From assembly GCA_964593705.1 (NCBI GenBank), contig CAZQIV010000017.1, positions 1-64,000 on the forward strand: a stretch of DNA of 64,000 nucleotides. The letters are read 5' to 3'. The notes below the pieces were generated by a model that did no database searches, was not told the DNA's origin, and saw nothing but the letters and a program-made list of their open reading frames with translations. The stretch comes from SABY01 sp964593705 (lineage in GTDB: Bacteria; Bacteroidota; Bacteroidia; Bacteroidales; 4484-276). Numbering within the stretch: position 1 is the stretch's first letter; each line of letters begins with the position of its first letter. Below are positions 1 through 9,303 of this stretch, piece after piece. The position numbers and the translations under genes were made by a program.

Positions 1-119
1 CTTCCACCCAACAACCACAACTCTAACGGTGTCACCTCGAAGGAGCTTGCAGCCTGCCCCGACCATTCGGGGACTGAGAGGTCTGGTTTTTAACACCTTA
101 CAAAGAGTTGTCATTAGTA

Positions 120-205
120 TAAATAAGCCGGCTGGCATAGGCTAAGAAATCCGCTTAAAGTTATCGCCATTATTTACATCCACAAAAAGGGTAGTAGGAT
201 GGGAA
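120..205. repeat. partial dispersed repeat end
   Basis: A stretch at about 164-204 (...CCATTATTTACATCCA... followed by GGTAGTAG) matches the right end of the MITE-like element at 10765-10988 and, inverted, the one at 39121-39431. Only this end is recognisable; I cannot find the other terminus before the window starts. No gene is visible in positions 1-223. Confidence 0.4.
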
Positions 206-223
206 ATATTAATCCCAACCCTA

Positions 224-2479
224 TTATTGCATTTTTTTCATCCACTCACCGGCTTTTGTTTCCTGCCTGGTTTTGGTATAAAAATCAACGAGGGCATAGA
301 TATAGTCTTTGTTTTCCGGCTCCAGGTTTATCGCCTTCAGAAGAGATTCTTCCGCCCGGGCAGGTTTGTTGAGGTATTGATAAATCAAACCAAGGTTGTA
401 GAAAATCCGTGATCTTTCCGGCATTAACAAAGCTGCTTTCTCAAGGGTTTCTGTCGATGCAGGAAGTTTATTCATCTCGGCCTGCAATAAGCCGAGAGAA
501 TAATAAACCTCCTGTTGCCCGGGATGGTTTTGGATGACCTCTTTGAAAAGCTGTTCAGCTTTTTCGTTTTGCTGCTGCACGTTGTAGAGCATGGCCAGGT
601 TGATTTTTGCCGGGAAAAACTCATCATCGATCGCGATGGCTTTTTGGTAGTTTTGTTCAGCCTCGGTAGTTTTTCCCTGCCTTGAATATAGATTGGCAAG
701 GTTGAAACTCCCGGCAGCAAAATCAGCAGTGTATTCCATAGCCTTTTCGTATTCTGATAGAGATTCACGATAGGATTTTATCCAGGATGAATCCACTGCC
801 CGCGCAGGCAATTGTGAAAGTTTGAGCGCGGCCTCGGCCCGCACAGCTTTTACAGGATCATGGAGCATGGGAACATACGAAGCTTTGAATTCTTCGATGG
901 TGGCCGGGTTTAAGTTCCTCACCGCATAATGCCGCATTATCGGGTCTTCATCCGTGAGGTGTAGTTTAAGTGCATTTAAAGCTATTTCATCCTGATAATT
1001 TGCCAATAGTGAAAGGGCTGTTGCCCGCACCATAACCGGATACAGATTTTCGGAAGCATTGGCAATGGCGATTAAACCACCAAGTGCCGCAGGATCGCCA
1101 TCTTCGCCACCAGCGATAATGGTACCATAATGTGCAGCCCTGCTTTTACCATACCACTCGGTGATATATTTTTCTGACCATTGGGCAGTTTTGTCGGTGT
1201 GACAACTGTTGCATGCGTTGGGTACTCCTAAACTTAAAGTCAGGTCGGGACGGGGAATCCTGAAGCTGTGATCGCGGCGGTAGTCCACACCCATATAAAA
1301 TCCGCCATCTGTATGGCAGTTGATACACAAAGCTCCTTCGCCTTCCAGGTTGTACATCTGCCGGTGATTGCCTTCCTGCAATTCCGGGTTGTTTTTTTTC
1401 TTGTGAAAATGATGATTGTAGGTATCGTAAATTTCAGGGCGGTGGCATTGGAGGCAAAGATCGTTTCCGGTTTTTATGAGTTTAAGGCTGTGTGCATCGT
1501 GGCAGTCGTTGCACTTCACATCGTTCATGTACATTTTACTTTGAAGGAAAGAGCCGTAAACATAATCTTCTTCAAGGATTTGCCCATCGGAATAATAATA
1601 GGGGTGGCCGGTAAGTTGCGGGATGTAATGGTCGAGCAGGGCGCCTCCAAAATGGTCAAAATCGCTGAGTGCCGATCGGCGAACATGACAGCGGGCGCAT
1701 AAATCCACGTATTGCCGCGTATCCTGGTCGCGGGTATTTACAAGTAATGCCGTGTTGTTATCTGTTGGACGGGCCATTTCGGGAAGCTTGGCCCAATCGA
1801 GATGGGCAGAGCCCGGGCCATGGCAGGCTTCGCAATTTACGTTGATATCCGACCAGGTAGTTTGATAAACACCGGTTTTATGATCGTAGTTTTTTTGCAA
1901 ATGTGTAGAATGACAATCGGCACACATGCCATTCCAATTTTGGGCCTGGTTTGTCCAGTAAAGCCAGTTGCCCGGATCAACATCTTCGTCAGCATAAACG
2001 GCCGCCGACATGTCGTACCATTTATTATCCCGCGAATCCCAGGTTAGATGCAGGGTTTGCATTTTACCGTTTTCGAAGGGAATTAAATATTGCTGCAAGG
2101 GCCACCAGCCAAAAGTATGGGTGATTTCAAGTTCCTGAAATACACCTCCCGGACCATTGGTGAAAACAAAAAACTTCCCATCTCTTTTGTAAAACCGACT
2201 TGTATCACCAGCTTTAGAGACGAAAAAGGCATCATCAAAATCACCCAGCACAGTTTTCTCGGTTGCGATAGACATAGCACGGTCGTGGTCAGATTTTTCC
2301 CAAAGGTCGAACTCTATTTTATGACATTCAATACAGGTTTCACCACCAACAAAAAATGGCTTATCTGAAAGAATGGCTCCCGCATCCGCATAATAATGGA
2401 ACATAATCCATTGTGCCGGGAATGCCAGAACGATGATTAGTAGCGAGATGAAGCCGGTGATTTTCCAGGTGTTTGTCAA
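224..2479 (-). CDS. octaheme c-type cytochrome with HEAT-like and TPR repeats
   Basis: A 751-aa exported multiheme cytochrome c. The N-terminus is a hydrophobic signal or anchor (residues 8-28). Eight CxxCH haem-binding motifs follow (CIECH, CADCH, CEACH, CARCH, CNDCH, CLQCH, CINCH, CNSCH), spread over roughly residues 49-435. The middle resembles HEAT-type repeats and the C-terminal ~170 residues are TPR units (FNLANLYSRQG, INLAMLYNVQQ, YNLGLIYQYLN). Such proteins carry electrons in the periplasm or at the outer face of the inner membrane. It is the last of three minus-strand redox genes in the region (cytochrome b, Rieske, this one), so it may exchange electrons with that complex; this is inferred from context. 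The donor or acceptor cannot be read from sequence. Confidence 0.85.
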   Translation of the reverse strand: MTNTWKITGFISLLIIVLAFPAQWIMFHYYADAGAILSDKPFFVGGETCIECHKIEFDLWEKSDHDRAMSIATEKTVLGDFDDAFFVSKAGDTSRFYKRDGKFFVFTNGPGGVFQELEITHTFGWWPLQQYLIPFENGKMQTLHLTWDSRDNKWYDMSAAVYADEDVDPGNWLYWTNQAQNWNGMCADCHSTHLQKNYDHKTGVYQTTWSDINVNCEACHGPGSAHLDWAKLPEMARPTDNNTALLVNTRDQDTRQYVDLCARCHVRRSALSDFDHFGGALLDHYIPQLTGHPYYYSDGQILEEDYVYGSFLQSKMYMNDVKCNDCHDAHSLKLIKTGNDLCLQCHRPEIYDTYNHHFHKKKNNPELQEGNHRQMYNLEGEGALCINCHTDGGFYMGVDYRRDHSFRIPRPDLTLSLGVPNACNSCHTDKTAQWSEKYITEWYGKSRAAHYGTIIAGGEDGDPAALGGLIAIANASENLYPVMVRATALSLLANYQDEIALNALKLHLTDEDPIMRHYAVRNLNPATIEEFKASYVPMLHDPVKAVRAEAALKLSQLPARAVDSSWIKSYRESLSEYEKAMEYTADFAAGSFNLANLYSRQGKTTEAEQNYQKAIAIDDEFFPAKINLAMLYNVQQQNEKAEQLFKEVIQNHPGQQEVYYSLGLLQAEMNKLPASTETLEKAALLMPERSRIFYNLGLIYQYLNKPARAEESLLKAINLEPENKDYIYALVDFYTKTRQETKAGEWMKKMQ

Positions 2480-2642
2480 AGTGGGTTAATAGCCTGCCTC
2501 GCCTAAGCACAGGCCATTTCAGGCGGCAAGGCGGGTTATTGGTTAATTAGTTAATCGTTATTAAGTTAATAGTTTATTGGGTAGAGATGCCCATCAGGGG
2601 GCGGGTGTCTGTACAAATTAATGTGTTGATGTGTGTCATGTT

Positions 2643-3064
2643 TTATTTTATAATGATATTTCGTAATGTAATTCCTTTTTGAGTTAGTCTGTATTTTTGT
2701 TTTGGATGATTCGGGCTGTTAGGATATTTCATTTGAATAAAACCTTCTTCAATCGCAGGAATGATATAATGAACTCTAAAATAATCATCATGTTTCAAGG
2801 CTAATCTTTCTTGTATTTCAACTCTCTTCATTTCTGTGTGCATTGCTAAAATCAACCTTTTAACTTCCCCACTAACTTCCCCACTATATTTTTCGGCTGT
2901 TGCAAATGGTCTGTAAATAATGGCTCTAAAAGAAATGGCTCAAAGAACCTTCCCAACAGTGGGTCAGATTGTAAATAGTCTGACAGGGCTTTTCTTTCCC
3001 CGGAAAACTCTGATTGAACACTGCTAATAAATATTTTCTTTTTAGCTAATACGAGCCTTTTTGT
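2643..3064 (-). pseudogene. collapsed DUF4062 / AlbA_2-type ATPase gene remnant
   Basis: Read on the minus strand, positions ~3056-2910 encode a segment starting KKKIFISSVQSEF and continuing through RKALSDYL and DPLLGRFFEPFL, the hallmark start of DUF4062-containing ATP-binding proteins. It runs straight into a second segment (about 2910-2643) in another frame, with GEVKRLILAMHTEMKR and HPKQKYRLTQKGI, the typical winged-helix C-terminus of AlbA_2/Fic-like proteins. The several hundred residues normally between them are missing and no start codon is present. This is an internal-deletion remnant. The 70-aa ORF 2643-2855 (TTG start) is its tail and is unlikely to be a real gene. Confidence 0.6.
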
Positions 3065-3156
3065 TTATTCATTTCAGTTTTGAAATGAAGCCGATGATTT
3101 TCCAGATGTTTGTCACAGGGGATTAAAGAATAAATTATTGATGTGAAACTGTAGTT

Positions 3157-4875
3157 TTAATTTTCGGGTTTTGCTTTGCGTGAAACTGCCAAAATCAAAT
3201 CGAGCTTTTCAGCAATTTCCGAATCAATCAAATCATCCGGAATATAATTAACTAGTTTATAGAACTCGTTTTTTCGGAGGATTAAAGGAATTTCCATTTT
3301 TTTGGAATATTCCCTGAAAAGGGGTTCCATAAATTCATCCGAAGCTTTAAAATCATCTGAATAGGGATTTCCTTTTCCAAGTGTGTCAAGGGCTTTTAAC
3401 AAATCATTTTCAGCTTCTATTATCAACCTCATGCGCTTTTCATTTTCAGCCTGTGTAAATAAAGTTTGCTCTGGTACTTCATCCAAAATGTAATTCATGA
3501 AAGTTTCACGATTGCACAAGTAATTTTCTATTTCACGTTTATTCCATTGTGTTTCCAAAAGTTTGCTTCCCGTATCCAGTTCTTTGTCCAGGCGATCGAA
3601 AATTGCAATTCCAACGAGGTCTGTTTTTGCTTCAAGGATACCAAAAAAATGATCTCTTGCTTTTTGTGGTAAATTGGTTGATACATAATAAACAAACGGA
3701 TCAGCCAGGTGTGGTAAAATCGGATGATTGAGTTTTTTGGCGAATTCTTTCAAAATCGATAAATCAGTAGCATCTTCCAGATAAAGCACCCAACCTTTTT
3801 GTTCTGCCTGGTAATAATGTTCAAATCCAATGGTGGTTAATGATTTTATCAACTGTGTTTTTTTATTCATCACGTGCGGCGATCCGGTAAAAGCTACAAC
3901 AGTACCTTTGTTGGCAGCTTCGTTGAGTACAACTTCTGAATGGCTTGCAGCAACAATTTGGGAGTTGTTAATTTCGGCTATTTCCTGAATCAGGTTAAAA
4001 ATTAACCTTTGCCTTAAGATTTCAAGGTGGGCATCTGGTTCGTCTAACAGCAAAATGCTATTGGGGTTTGCATAAAGGTAAACCAAAAGAAGCAACACTT
4101 GTTGCACGCCACGACCTGATGAAGAAAGGTTAAGTTTTAAGCCAGATGGTTCGGTATATGAAATCAGAATTTCGTTACGATCGGTGTAATCGGGAGCCAA
4201 GAGATTGATGCCGAAAATTTGTTTCATGTACTGAACTACATTTTCCCAATAAAGAGGATTGTCATTAAAAACAGTAAAACACAGGTTACGCAATACCTGG
4301 GCTGTTTGTCCCTGACCGATTAAAAACTCGATTTCTCCGGGTTGTTTATGAAATTCCTGTTCGATCAGGCCCGACATAGGGGGAAGGAATGCGATGTTGA
4401 GATTTGAAAGTTTGGGGACAGGCATCCTCAAAGGTTTTTTATCTTCCGTTAAACGCAAGGGGCGGCAATAAAACGATTCTTCGTTTGCATAATAAAACTC
4501 AAAGCCACACTCCCAGTTTTTTTGATCACTAAACCCTTTCACCAGAATATCGATGTACACATTTTCATTGTTTCTTAATTCTTTGTTAAACTGATGCGTA
4601 TGTAAATCTTTCCAAATGTTTTTAATGGTAGAAACAGGTATTGCAGATAAATCTTTTCGGTTTATGGTAATTCCAGCTCGATCCTTAGGCTGTTTTTCTT
4701 TATCAAATCCGCGTTTCTCTACCCATTTTCGATAACCTGTTTCCCATAACGAAAGGGCTTGTAAGGCGGTAGTTTTGCCAGAGTTGTTCGGGCCGATAAA
4801 AACCACCGGTGGAGTAAGCTCAATTTCTGCATGTGGGAATCGTTTAAAGTTTTTGACAATTAATTTTGTAATCAT
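3157..4875 (-). CDS. OLD-family-like AAA ATPase / putative TOPRIM nuclease
   Basis: A 572-aa ABC-type ATPase of the OLD/RecF-like kind. Walker A is GPNNSGKTT (residues ~28-36), the signature-like stretch is LNLSSSGRGVQQ, Walker B is LLLDEPDAHLE and the switch His lies in AASHSEVV. The C-terminal part could be a TOPRIM fold: LYLEDATDLSIL supplies a Glu in place of the usual VEG signature, and AIFDRLD supplies Asp residues. OLD proteins act as nucleases, often in phage defence. No partner helicase (as in GajA/GajB) or methylase lies beside it; its downstream neighbour is the DUF4062 remnant and its upstream neighbour an AAA/PD-(D/E)XK gene. An ATPase role is clear; the nuclease role is inferred. 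Confidence 0.7.
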   Translation of the reverse strand: MITKLIVKNFKRFPHAEIELTPPVVFIGPNNSGKTTALQALSLWETGYRKWVEKRGFDKEKQPKDRAGITINRKDLSAIPVSTIKNIWKDLHTHQFNKELRNNENVYIDILVKGFSDQKNWECGFEFYYANEESFYCRPLRLTEDKKPLRMPVPKLSNLNIAFLPPMSGLIEQEFHKQPGEIEFLIGQGQTAQVLRNLCFTVFNDNPLYWENVVQYMKQIFGINLLAPDYTDRNEILISYTEPSGLKLNLSSSGRGVQQVLLLLVYLYANPNSILLLDEPDAHLEILRQRLIFNLIQEIAEINNSQIVAASHSEVVLNEAANKGTVVAFTGSPHVMNKKTQLIKSLTTIGFEHYYQAEQKGWVLYLEDATDLSILKEFAKKLNHPILPHLADPFVYYVSTNLPQKARDHFFGILEAKTDLVGIAIFDRLDKELDTGSKLLETQWNKREIENYLCNRETFMNYILDEVPEQTLFTQAENEKRMRLIIEAENDLLKALDTLGKGNPYSDDFKASDEFMEPLFREYSKKMEIPLILRKNEFYKLVNYIPDDLIDSEIAEKLDLILAVSRKAKPEN

Positions 4876-5034
4876 CGATACAGCTATTTAAATTTTAATC
4901 TCATCGGGTAATTTTATTGGTAACATTGTTATTGGTTAATCGTGCCGAAGTGTAGCTTCGAGCATGCCCGGGCTTTGCCCGGCATTAATTGTTGTTTGGG
5001 TATTTGTTATTGTTATTTTGATGTGTATCATGTT

Positions 5035-6570
5035 TTATTTCCATTCCATCAATTTAAAATCATCCACGGTTTTGGTTTCTGTATTGAAATTAATACCAAG
5101 CAACAATTTTTGCCGCGGATCAGCCTGGTATTTGTCGGCATATTTTTTATCCCTGATTTGTTGGATGGCCTTTTCGGCACTCTGATTTATTTTAAATTCA
5201 ATGATATAAATTGTTTCGGTGGTTTTAACAACTGCATCAATGCGACCGTCTATGGTTAGTATCTCTGCTTCAATTTTATATCCTGTTAGTTTCATCACCA
5301 TGTAAAATAGTGAATGGAAGTATTTTTCTTTTTCGTCAAGAATGGTGTAAGGGATATTTTTAAAGAGCGTGTTGATATGACCGATAAACTTATTCATATC
5401 CTGATCGTCAAAACTTTTCACAATGTCCACCAGCAACATATCGGTTTTATCAAGCTTGCCAAGCGTTAATTCGGCAAGAATGTGTGTGGTAAAAGAATCG
5501 GCCACTTCCTTGTTGGGATAATCAAGTACGAAAGTATTCCTGAAAATATCAAAGCTTTTAATCGTGAGGTATCCGGTTTGGAAAAGCAGGGGTATCAGCG
5601 ACATATTTTGTAAATCGTATTTGTCGAGCAAACTTACATTGATGGTTCTTTTTTCGATATCAAAGGCTGTGTAATGCTCATGCCTGATTTTTTTGGTTAG
5701 AAATGTGGGAGTTCCTGTGGTAAACCAGTAATTGTTAAAGGTTTCTTTGGCAAAAAGATTAAGTAAGGAAACCGGATTGTAAACAAAATTTTGGCCATCC
5801 CACGAATAGCCGTTGTACCACTCTTTAATTACCGGCTTAATGTCAGGGTAATAACCTGCATAAACATCCTGAACTTTTTGAATATAGTCAGGGAAATATT
5901 GTTCGACTTCTTCCTGGGTCCAACCGAGAAGGGTAGTAAAACGTTTATCTAGGGTAATGTCTTCGAGGTTGTTCAAATCGGAGAAAATGGAAACCTTGCT
6001 GAATTTGGAAACGCCCGTAATAAAGAAAAACCGGATGTATTGATCTGCATCTTTAATTACAGAATAGAAATTTTTAAGGATTTCACGATTTTCCTCCGCT
6101 TTATCAAGTTGGGTAAGGTAATCGATAATAGGCTTATCATATTCATCGATGAGCACTACCACGCGATTTTTGACACTGAGCATTTCAATGAGCGACCTGA
6201 ATTTGGATTGCGCCCCAATCGTTGTAAATTTCAAATTGTAGCTTAGTGCTATTCTATCGAGTTCGTTACTTATCGCTGCTGCCAGGCCAATGGTTTTGTA
6301 CTCAATATTTGAGAAAGAAATTTTGATAACCGGATGAGTCTCCCAATCTATTTTATCATAAATCCATAAACCTTTAAACAATTCTTTATTTCCTAAAAAA
6401 ATTTCTTTAATAGTGTTGAGTAGCAAGGATTTTCCAAATCGTCGTGGCCGGGAAAGAAAATAATACTGTTGACGAAACAGTTTGAAAATTTGTTCTGTTT
6501 TATCAATGTAAATACATTTATTTTCGATTAGTTTTGAAAACTCCTGATGTCCAATTGGAAGATTTTTCAT
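5035..6570 (-). CDS. AAA-ATPase-like / PD-(D/E)XK nuclease superfamily protein
   Basis: A 511-aa protein of a family that is highly multiplied in Bacteroidetes genomes. The N-terminal domain starts LPIGHQEFSKLIENK, with the conserved YIDKTEQI and the phosphate-binding RPRRFGKSLL (residues ~42-51), as in AAA-ATPase-like proteins; VVLIDEYDKPI is the Walker B-like segment. The C-terminal 90 residues resemble a PD-(D/E)XK nuclease core: GRIDAVV followed by IYIIEFKINQSAEKA, giving the D...ExK signature. The biological role of the family is not settled; spread as a mobile or selfish gene or a defence role has been suggested. It stands alone, 159 bp upstream of the OLD-like gene on the same strand. 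Confidence 0.8.
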   Translation of the reverse strand: MKNLPIGHQEFSKLIENKCIYIDKTEQIFKLFRQQYYFLSRPRRFGKSLLLNTIKEIFLGNKELFKGLWIYDKIDWETHPVIKISFSNIEYKTIGLAAAISNELDRIALSYNLKFTTIGAQSKFRSLIEMLSVKNRVVVLIDEYDKPIIDYLTQLDKAEENREILKNFYSVIKDADQYIRFFFITGVSKFSKVSIFSDLNNLEDITLDKRFTTLLGWTQEEVEQYFPDYIQKVQDVYAGYYPDIKPVIKEWYNGYSWDGQNFVYNPVSLLNLFAKETFNNYWFTTGTPTFLTKKIRHEHYTAFDIEKRTINVSLLDKYDLQNMSLIPLLFQTGYLTIKSFDIFRNTFVLDYPNKEVADSFTTHILAELTLGKLDKTDMLLVDIVKSFDDQDMNKFIGHINTLFKNIPYTILDEKEKYFHSLFYMVMKLTGYKIEAEILTIDGRIDAVVKTTETIYIIEFKINQSAEKAIQQIRDKKYADKYQADPRQKLLLGINFNTETKTVDDFKLMEWK

Positions 6571-6823
6571 CGTTATGCTGTTAAATTAATTCTGGACAAA
6601 GTTACTGAAAAAGGACTTGGGAAAAGCTTGGCCTTGACGATCTTGTAAATAATTAATCATTTTTTCTTAGTGTATCTGATGCGACATAACAATTAAACCA
6701 AGATAGGCGTTCTGAATTTAGGTGGCTCTACAACCAATCCCATTTTAAAACGAAATTATTGTTCTTGACCTTTTCCACAATTAACGATTAACCCAATAAC
6801 CATTAACGATTAACCCAATTCCC

Positions 6824-7357
6824 CTACACATAAACCGCCTGTCCTTTTTCAAATTCCTTCCGCTTGATTGGTTTGCTCGTATCCACCTTCACCATCCCCT
6901 GTTCCACAATTACCGGGTAATAATCTAATGCACGGGGCGCCGGCGGGTTGATTACGTTTCCAGTCATGTCAAACTGGGAAGCGTGGCAGGGGCAGATGAA
7001 TTCTTTTTTATCAGCATCCCACGACACCGAGCAGGCCAGGTGTGTGCATTTTAACGACAGTGCCAACAAGCCACCATCATCAAGCCTCACCAGGTAAAAT
7101 TGCCCGCTGCGAAAAGGAGTTACCGATCCTTTAGCAATGTTGTCCAGATTCCCCACATTTTTCATGCTGCTGATCTTCCTGGCTTCAGTTTTATGTTTGG
7201 GTGATAAAAATGAGGTGAATGCCCAGATTACTTCCAAACCTGCCAGCGCACCCAAGCCCCACCAGGCCTTCTTTAAAAAGCTACGGCGGTTAGTTGCCTT
7301 CGTTTTGGTTTCCTTTTTTAAATTTGGTATCTTAGTGTGTTTTTTGTTTTTGAGCAT
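6824..7357 (-). CDS. Rieske [2Fe-2S] iron-sulfur protein of a cytochrome bc/b6f-type complex
   Basis: A 177-aa Rieske protein. The N-terminus has a twin-arginine motif (NRRSFLKK, residues ~23-30) and a hydrophobic segment (to ~51) that would act as a Tat-dependent anchor. Cluster ligands are visible: C104-T-H106-L-A-C109 and C122-P-C124-H125-A-S, so Cys104/His106 and Cys122/His125 bind the cluster and Cys109/Cys124 form the stabilising disulfide. The protein takes electrons from quinol at the complex. Its normal partner, cytochrome b, lies at 9304-10608 on the same strand, but an unrelated AlbA_2-type gene and a 12-bp tandem repeat now lie between them. The repeat begins about 12 bp upstream of this start codon. 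Confidence 0.9.
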   Translation of the reverse strand: MLKNKKHTKIPNLKKETKTKATNRRSFLKKAWWGLGALAGLEVIWAFTSFLSPKHKTEARKISSMKNVGNLDNIAKGSVTPFRSGQFYLVRLDDGGLLALSLKCTHLACSVSWDADKKEFICPCHASQFDMTGNVINPPAPRALDYYPVIVEQGMVKVDTSKPIKRKEFEKGQAVYV

Positions 7358-7368
7358 GTTCTATTTCA

Positions 7369-7590
7369 AAATTCTATCTTAAATTCTATCTTAAATTCTA
7401 TCTTAAATTCTATCTTAAATTCTATCTTAAATTCTNNNNNNNNNNNNNNNNNNNNNNNNNNNNNNNNNNNNNNNNNNNNNNNNNNNNNNNNNNNNNNNNN
7501 NNNNNNNNNNNNNNNNNNNNNNNNNNNNNNNNNNNATCTTAAATTCTATCTTAAATTCTATCTTAAATTCTATCTTAAATTCTATCTTAA
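7369..7590. repeat. 12-bp tandem repeat (unit AAATTCTATCTT) containing an assembly gap
   Basis: At least 5.5 copies of a 12-bp unit precede the gap and about 4.5 follow it. Units are identical as far as visible. The array spans the space between the Rieske start codon and the stop codon of the AlbA_2-type gene; that stop codon lies in the last unit. True copy number is unknown because the gap is inside. Confidence 0.9.
7436..7535. other. assembly gap (100 N)
   Basis: Exactly 100 N, a conventional scaffold gap of unknown true length, inside the 12-bp tandem repeat. Confidence 0.99.
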
Positions 7591-9266
7591 TTTATCTTAT
7601 TTTCAATCAAGCGCCACTCTGGTTTTATTGTTGATTTGCTGTTATTAAAAATCATAAAATCTTTCTTTGACATTTCGTACAATAAGTTTTTAATTTTAGT
7701 CCGTTTTTGTTCTTCATTCAATGCGTTTGATAGCTTATCGAGAATTAGCTTATCAATGTCGTCTCTGCTAGCTTTTTTGTATTCTTTGATAAATTTAAGA
7801 ATTAAATCTTTGTAGTAGGCTTTATCAAAAGCACGGTTTTTAATATATTTTGCTTTGTCATCAGTAGCTGCCGCCACAGAAGATGCTACAAAATAGTTTG
7901 GTTTTCTACCTTCGATCAATTTATCTTTTCTTAGTGTTTTAACAGCTTGATCAGAAATGGAGTGCCTTTTTTGTACTCTGTCTAAAAGTACAACATGGTC
8001 AAGGGGGAGGTCTTTTCTTTCAATTAATAATTTCGAATAATTTTCATCAATTGAATGACCATAAATTTGAAGTTCAACCTTTAATTTTTCAGATATCAAG
8101 TATTCAGGAAGAGGGAAAAATCTATTACGTTGTGCTAAATACATATTGTGAATTCCATAGCCCAGGGTGTCGATCATTCCTAAATTAACCATGGCTTGTG
8201 CAAGCCATGGGTTTCTATATTTTTCCGGTGTCTTTTTCCCGCTTGAGTATTCTTCAGGTTTTCCCTCGAAGAAACTGCCAGCATTTACAAATATTAGTTT
8301 GTCGAGTTTTTCTGTTACAATAATTCTACTGTTTAGGGAGTAATCCTGATGCACAATGCAATTGTGTAATGCTTCCAGAATAGAGCGGGTTTCATATTTG
8401 GAGACGGTTGTAGCCAGTAATTCATTGTCAGGAAAAAATTTATATTTTACGTTTCTAATGTTTTGTAAAATCCTCGATGTGGCTAAAAGATACGGGCAAT
8501 TAAAATGCTCATAAGCTTTTTCCTGTGTTTCAAGTTTCCACGTAATTTCTGCAATTGCCGGGAGTAAATAATGTGATGATTCTGATCGTCCTAAGAGCAG
8601 AATAGCGGTATTTGTAATTTGGCCATTAATAGTTACTTTGGCTTTATCTAAAAAAGTCTTATCATCCCATTTATCAATTTCTTCAAGATGTTTTGGGGTG
8701 ATGCTTTTTTCTTTAAATTTTTGTCTGGCAATTTTTAAGGCTTCATCATCTAAATCGTTTATGCTTGCATCGCTAATTATTTTTGCACTCCAATCTTCCA
8801 AGGAATTATAGATCATGCGCAAATAATCAGGGAAGTTTTGCAAATTTGTTTTATTGCTACCTATTCGAATGTAGGGTTTCTTTTTAAAACAGGTTGGTTC
8901 GCCTTTTGCTGATGGGATTCGTAACAAAACCAAATCTTTATTATGGTGTATAAATTCAAAAATCCCGAAATTGATTTTAGGAATTAATAAATTGCGAACC
9001 CATAACTCCAAATCTTGATTTCCTTGTTTTGCCTTGCTGAAATAAAAATTAGTTCCTATAATCTCATGGGATGAATCATCAATTCCCCAAACTAAATATC
9101 CAAAAGTTTTATTGGCAATAGCTGCACCATTACTAAGTGATGAGATGTATTCTCCAATTTGCTCATTGGTTATGCTGCCTTTACCGGATTTGAATTCAAC
9201 CCAATTTGTCTCTGAAGGCAATGCTACCAGTTCATCCAATAAACAACAAAGCTTTTCTAGTGTCAT
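7587..9266 (-). CDS. AlbA_2/Schlafen-type putative DNA-binding protein with GHKL ATPase-like domain
   Basis: A 559-aa protein. Residues ~15-140 form an AlbA_2 (Schlafen AAA_4) domain: ETNWVEFKSG, then NGAAIANKTFGYLVWGIDD and VLLRIPSAKGEPT. Residues ~280-400 resemble the C-terminal HATPase_c_4 region (ILEALHNCIVHQDY, VNAGSFFEGKPEEY, NPWLAQAMVNLGMIDTLGYGI). The C-terminal ~150 residues carry winged-helix-like segments (SISDQAVKTLRKDKLIEGR). Such proteins are common accessory genes in Bacteroidetes; roles in regulation or defence are suspected but unproven. It sits between cytochrome b and the Rieske gene, 37 bp from the former, which looks like a secondary insertion. The final codons run into the 12-bp tandem repeat. 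Confidence 0.75.
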   Translation of the reverse strand: MTLEKLCCLLDELVALPSETNWVEFKSGKGSITNEQIGEYISSLSNGAAIANKTFGYLVWGIDDSSHEIIGTNFYFSKAKQGNQDLELWVRNLLIPKINFGIFEFIHHNKDLVLLRIPSAKGEPTCFKKKPYIRIGSNKTNLQNFPDYLRMIYNSLEDWSAKIISDASINDLDDEALKIARQKFKEKSITPKHLEEIDKWDDKTFLDKAKVTINGQITNTAILLLGRSESSHYLLPAIAEITWKLETQEKAYEHFNCPYLLATSRILQNIRNVKYKFFPDNELLATTVSKYETRSILEALHNCIVHQDYSLNSRIIVTEKLDKLIFVNAGSFFEGKPEEYSSGKKTPEKYRNPWLAQAMVNLGMIDTLGYGIHNMYLAQRNRFFPLPEYLISEKLKVELQIYGHSIDENYSKLLIERKDLPLDHVVLLDRVQKRHSISDQAVKTLRKDKLIEGRKPNYFVASSVAAATDDKAKYIKNRAFDKAYYKDLILKFIKEYKKASRDDIDKLILDKLSNALNEEQKRTKIKNLLYEMSKKDFMIFNNSKSTIKPEWRLIENKIN

Positions 9267-9303
9267 AATTCTTTTTTTATACAGCTAATATTTGCAGTTT
9301 TTT

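Noticed and set aside
1268..1702. 144-codon plus-strand ORF
   Set aside because: Shadow of the octaheme cytochrome gene, which has eight CxxCH motifs on the other strand.
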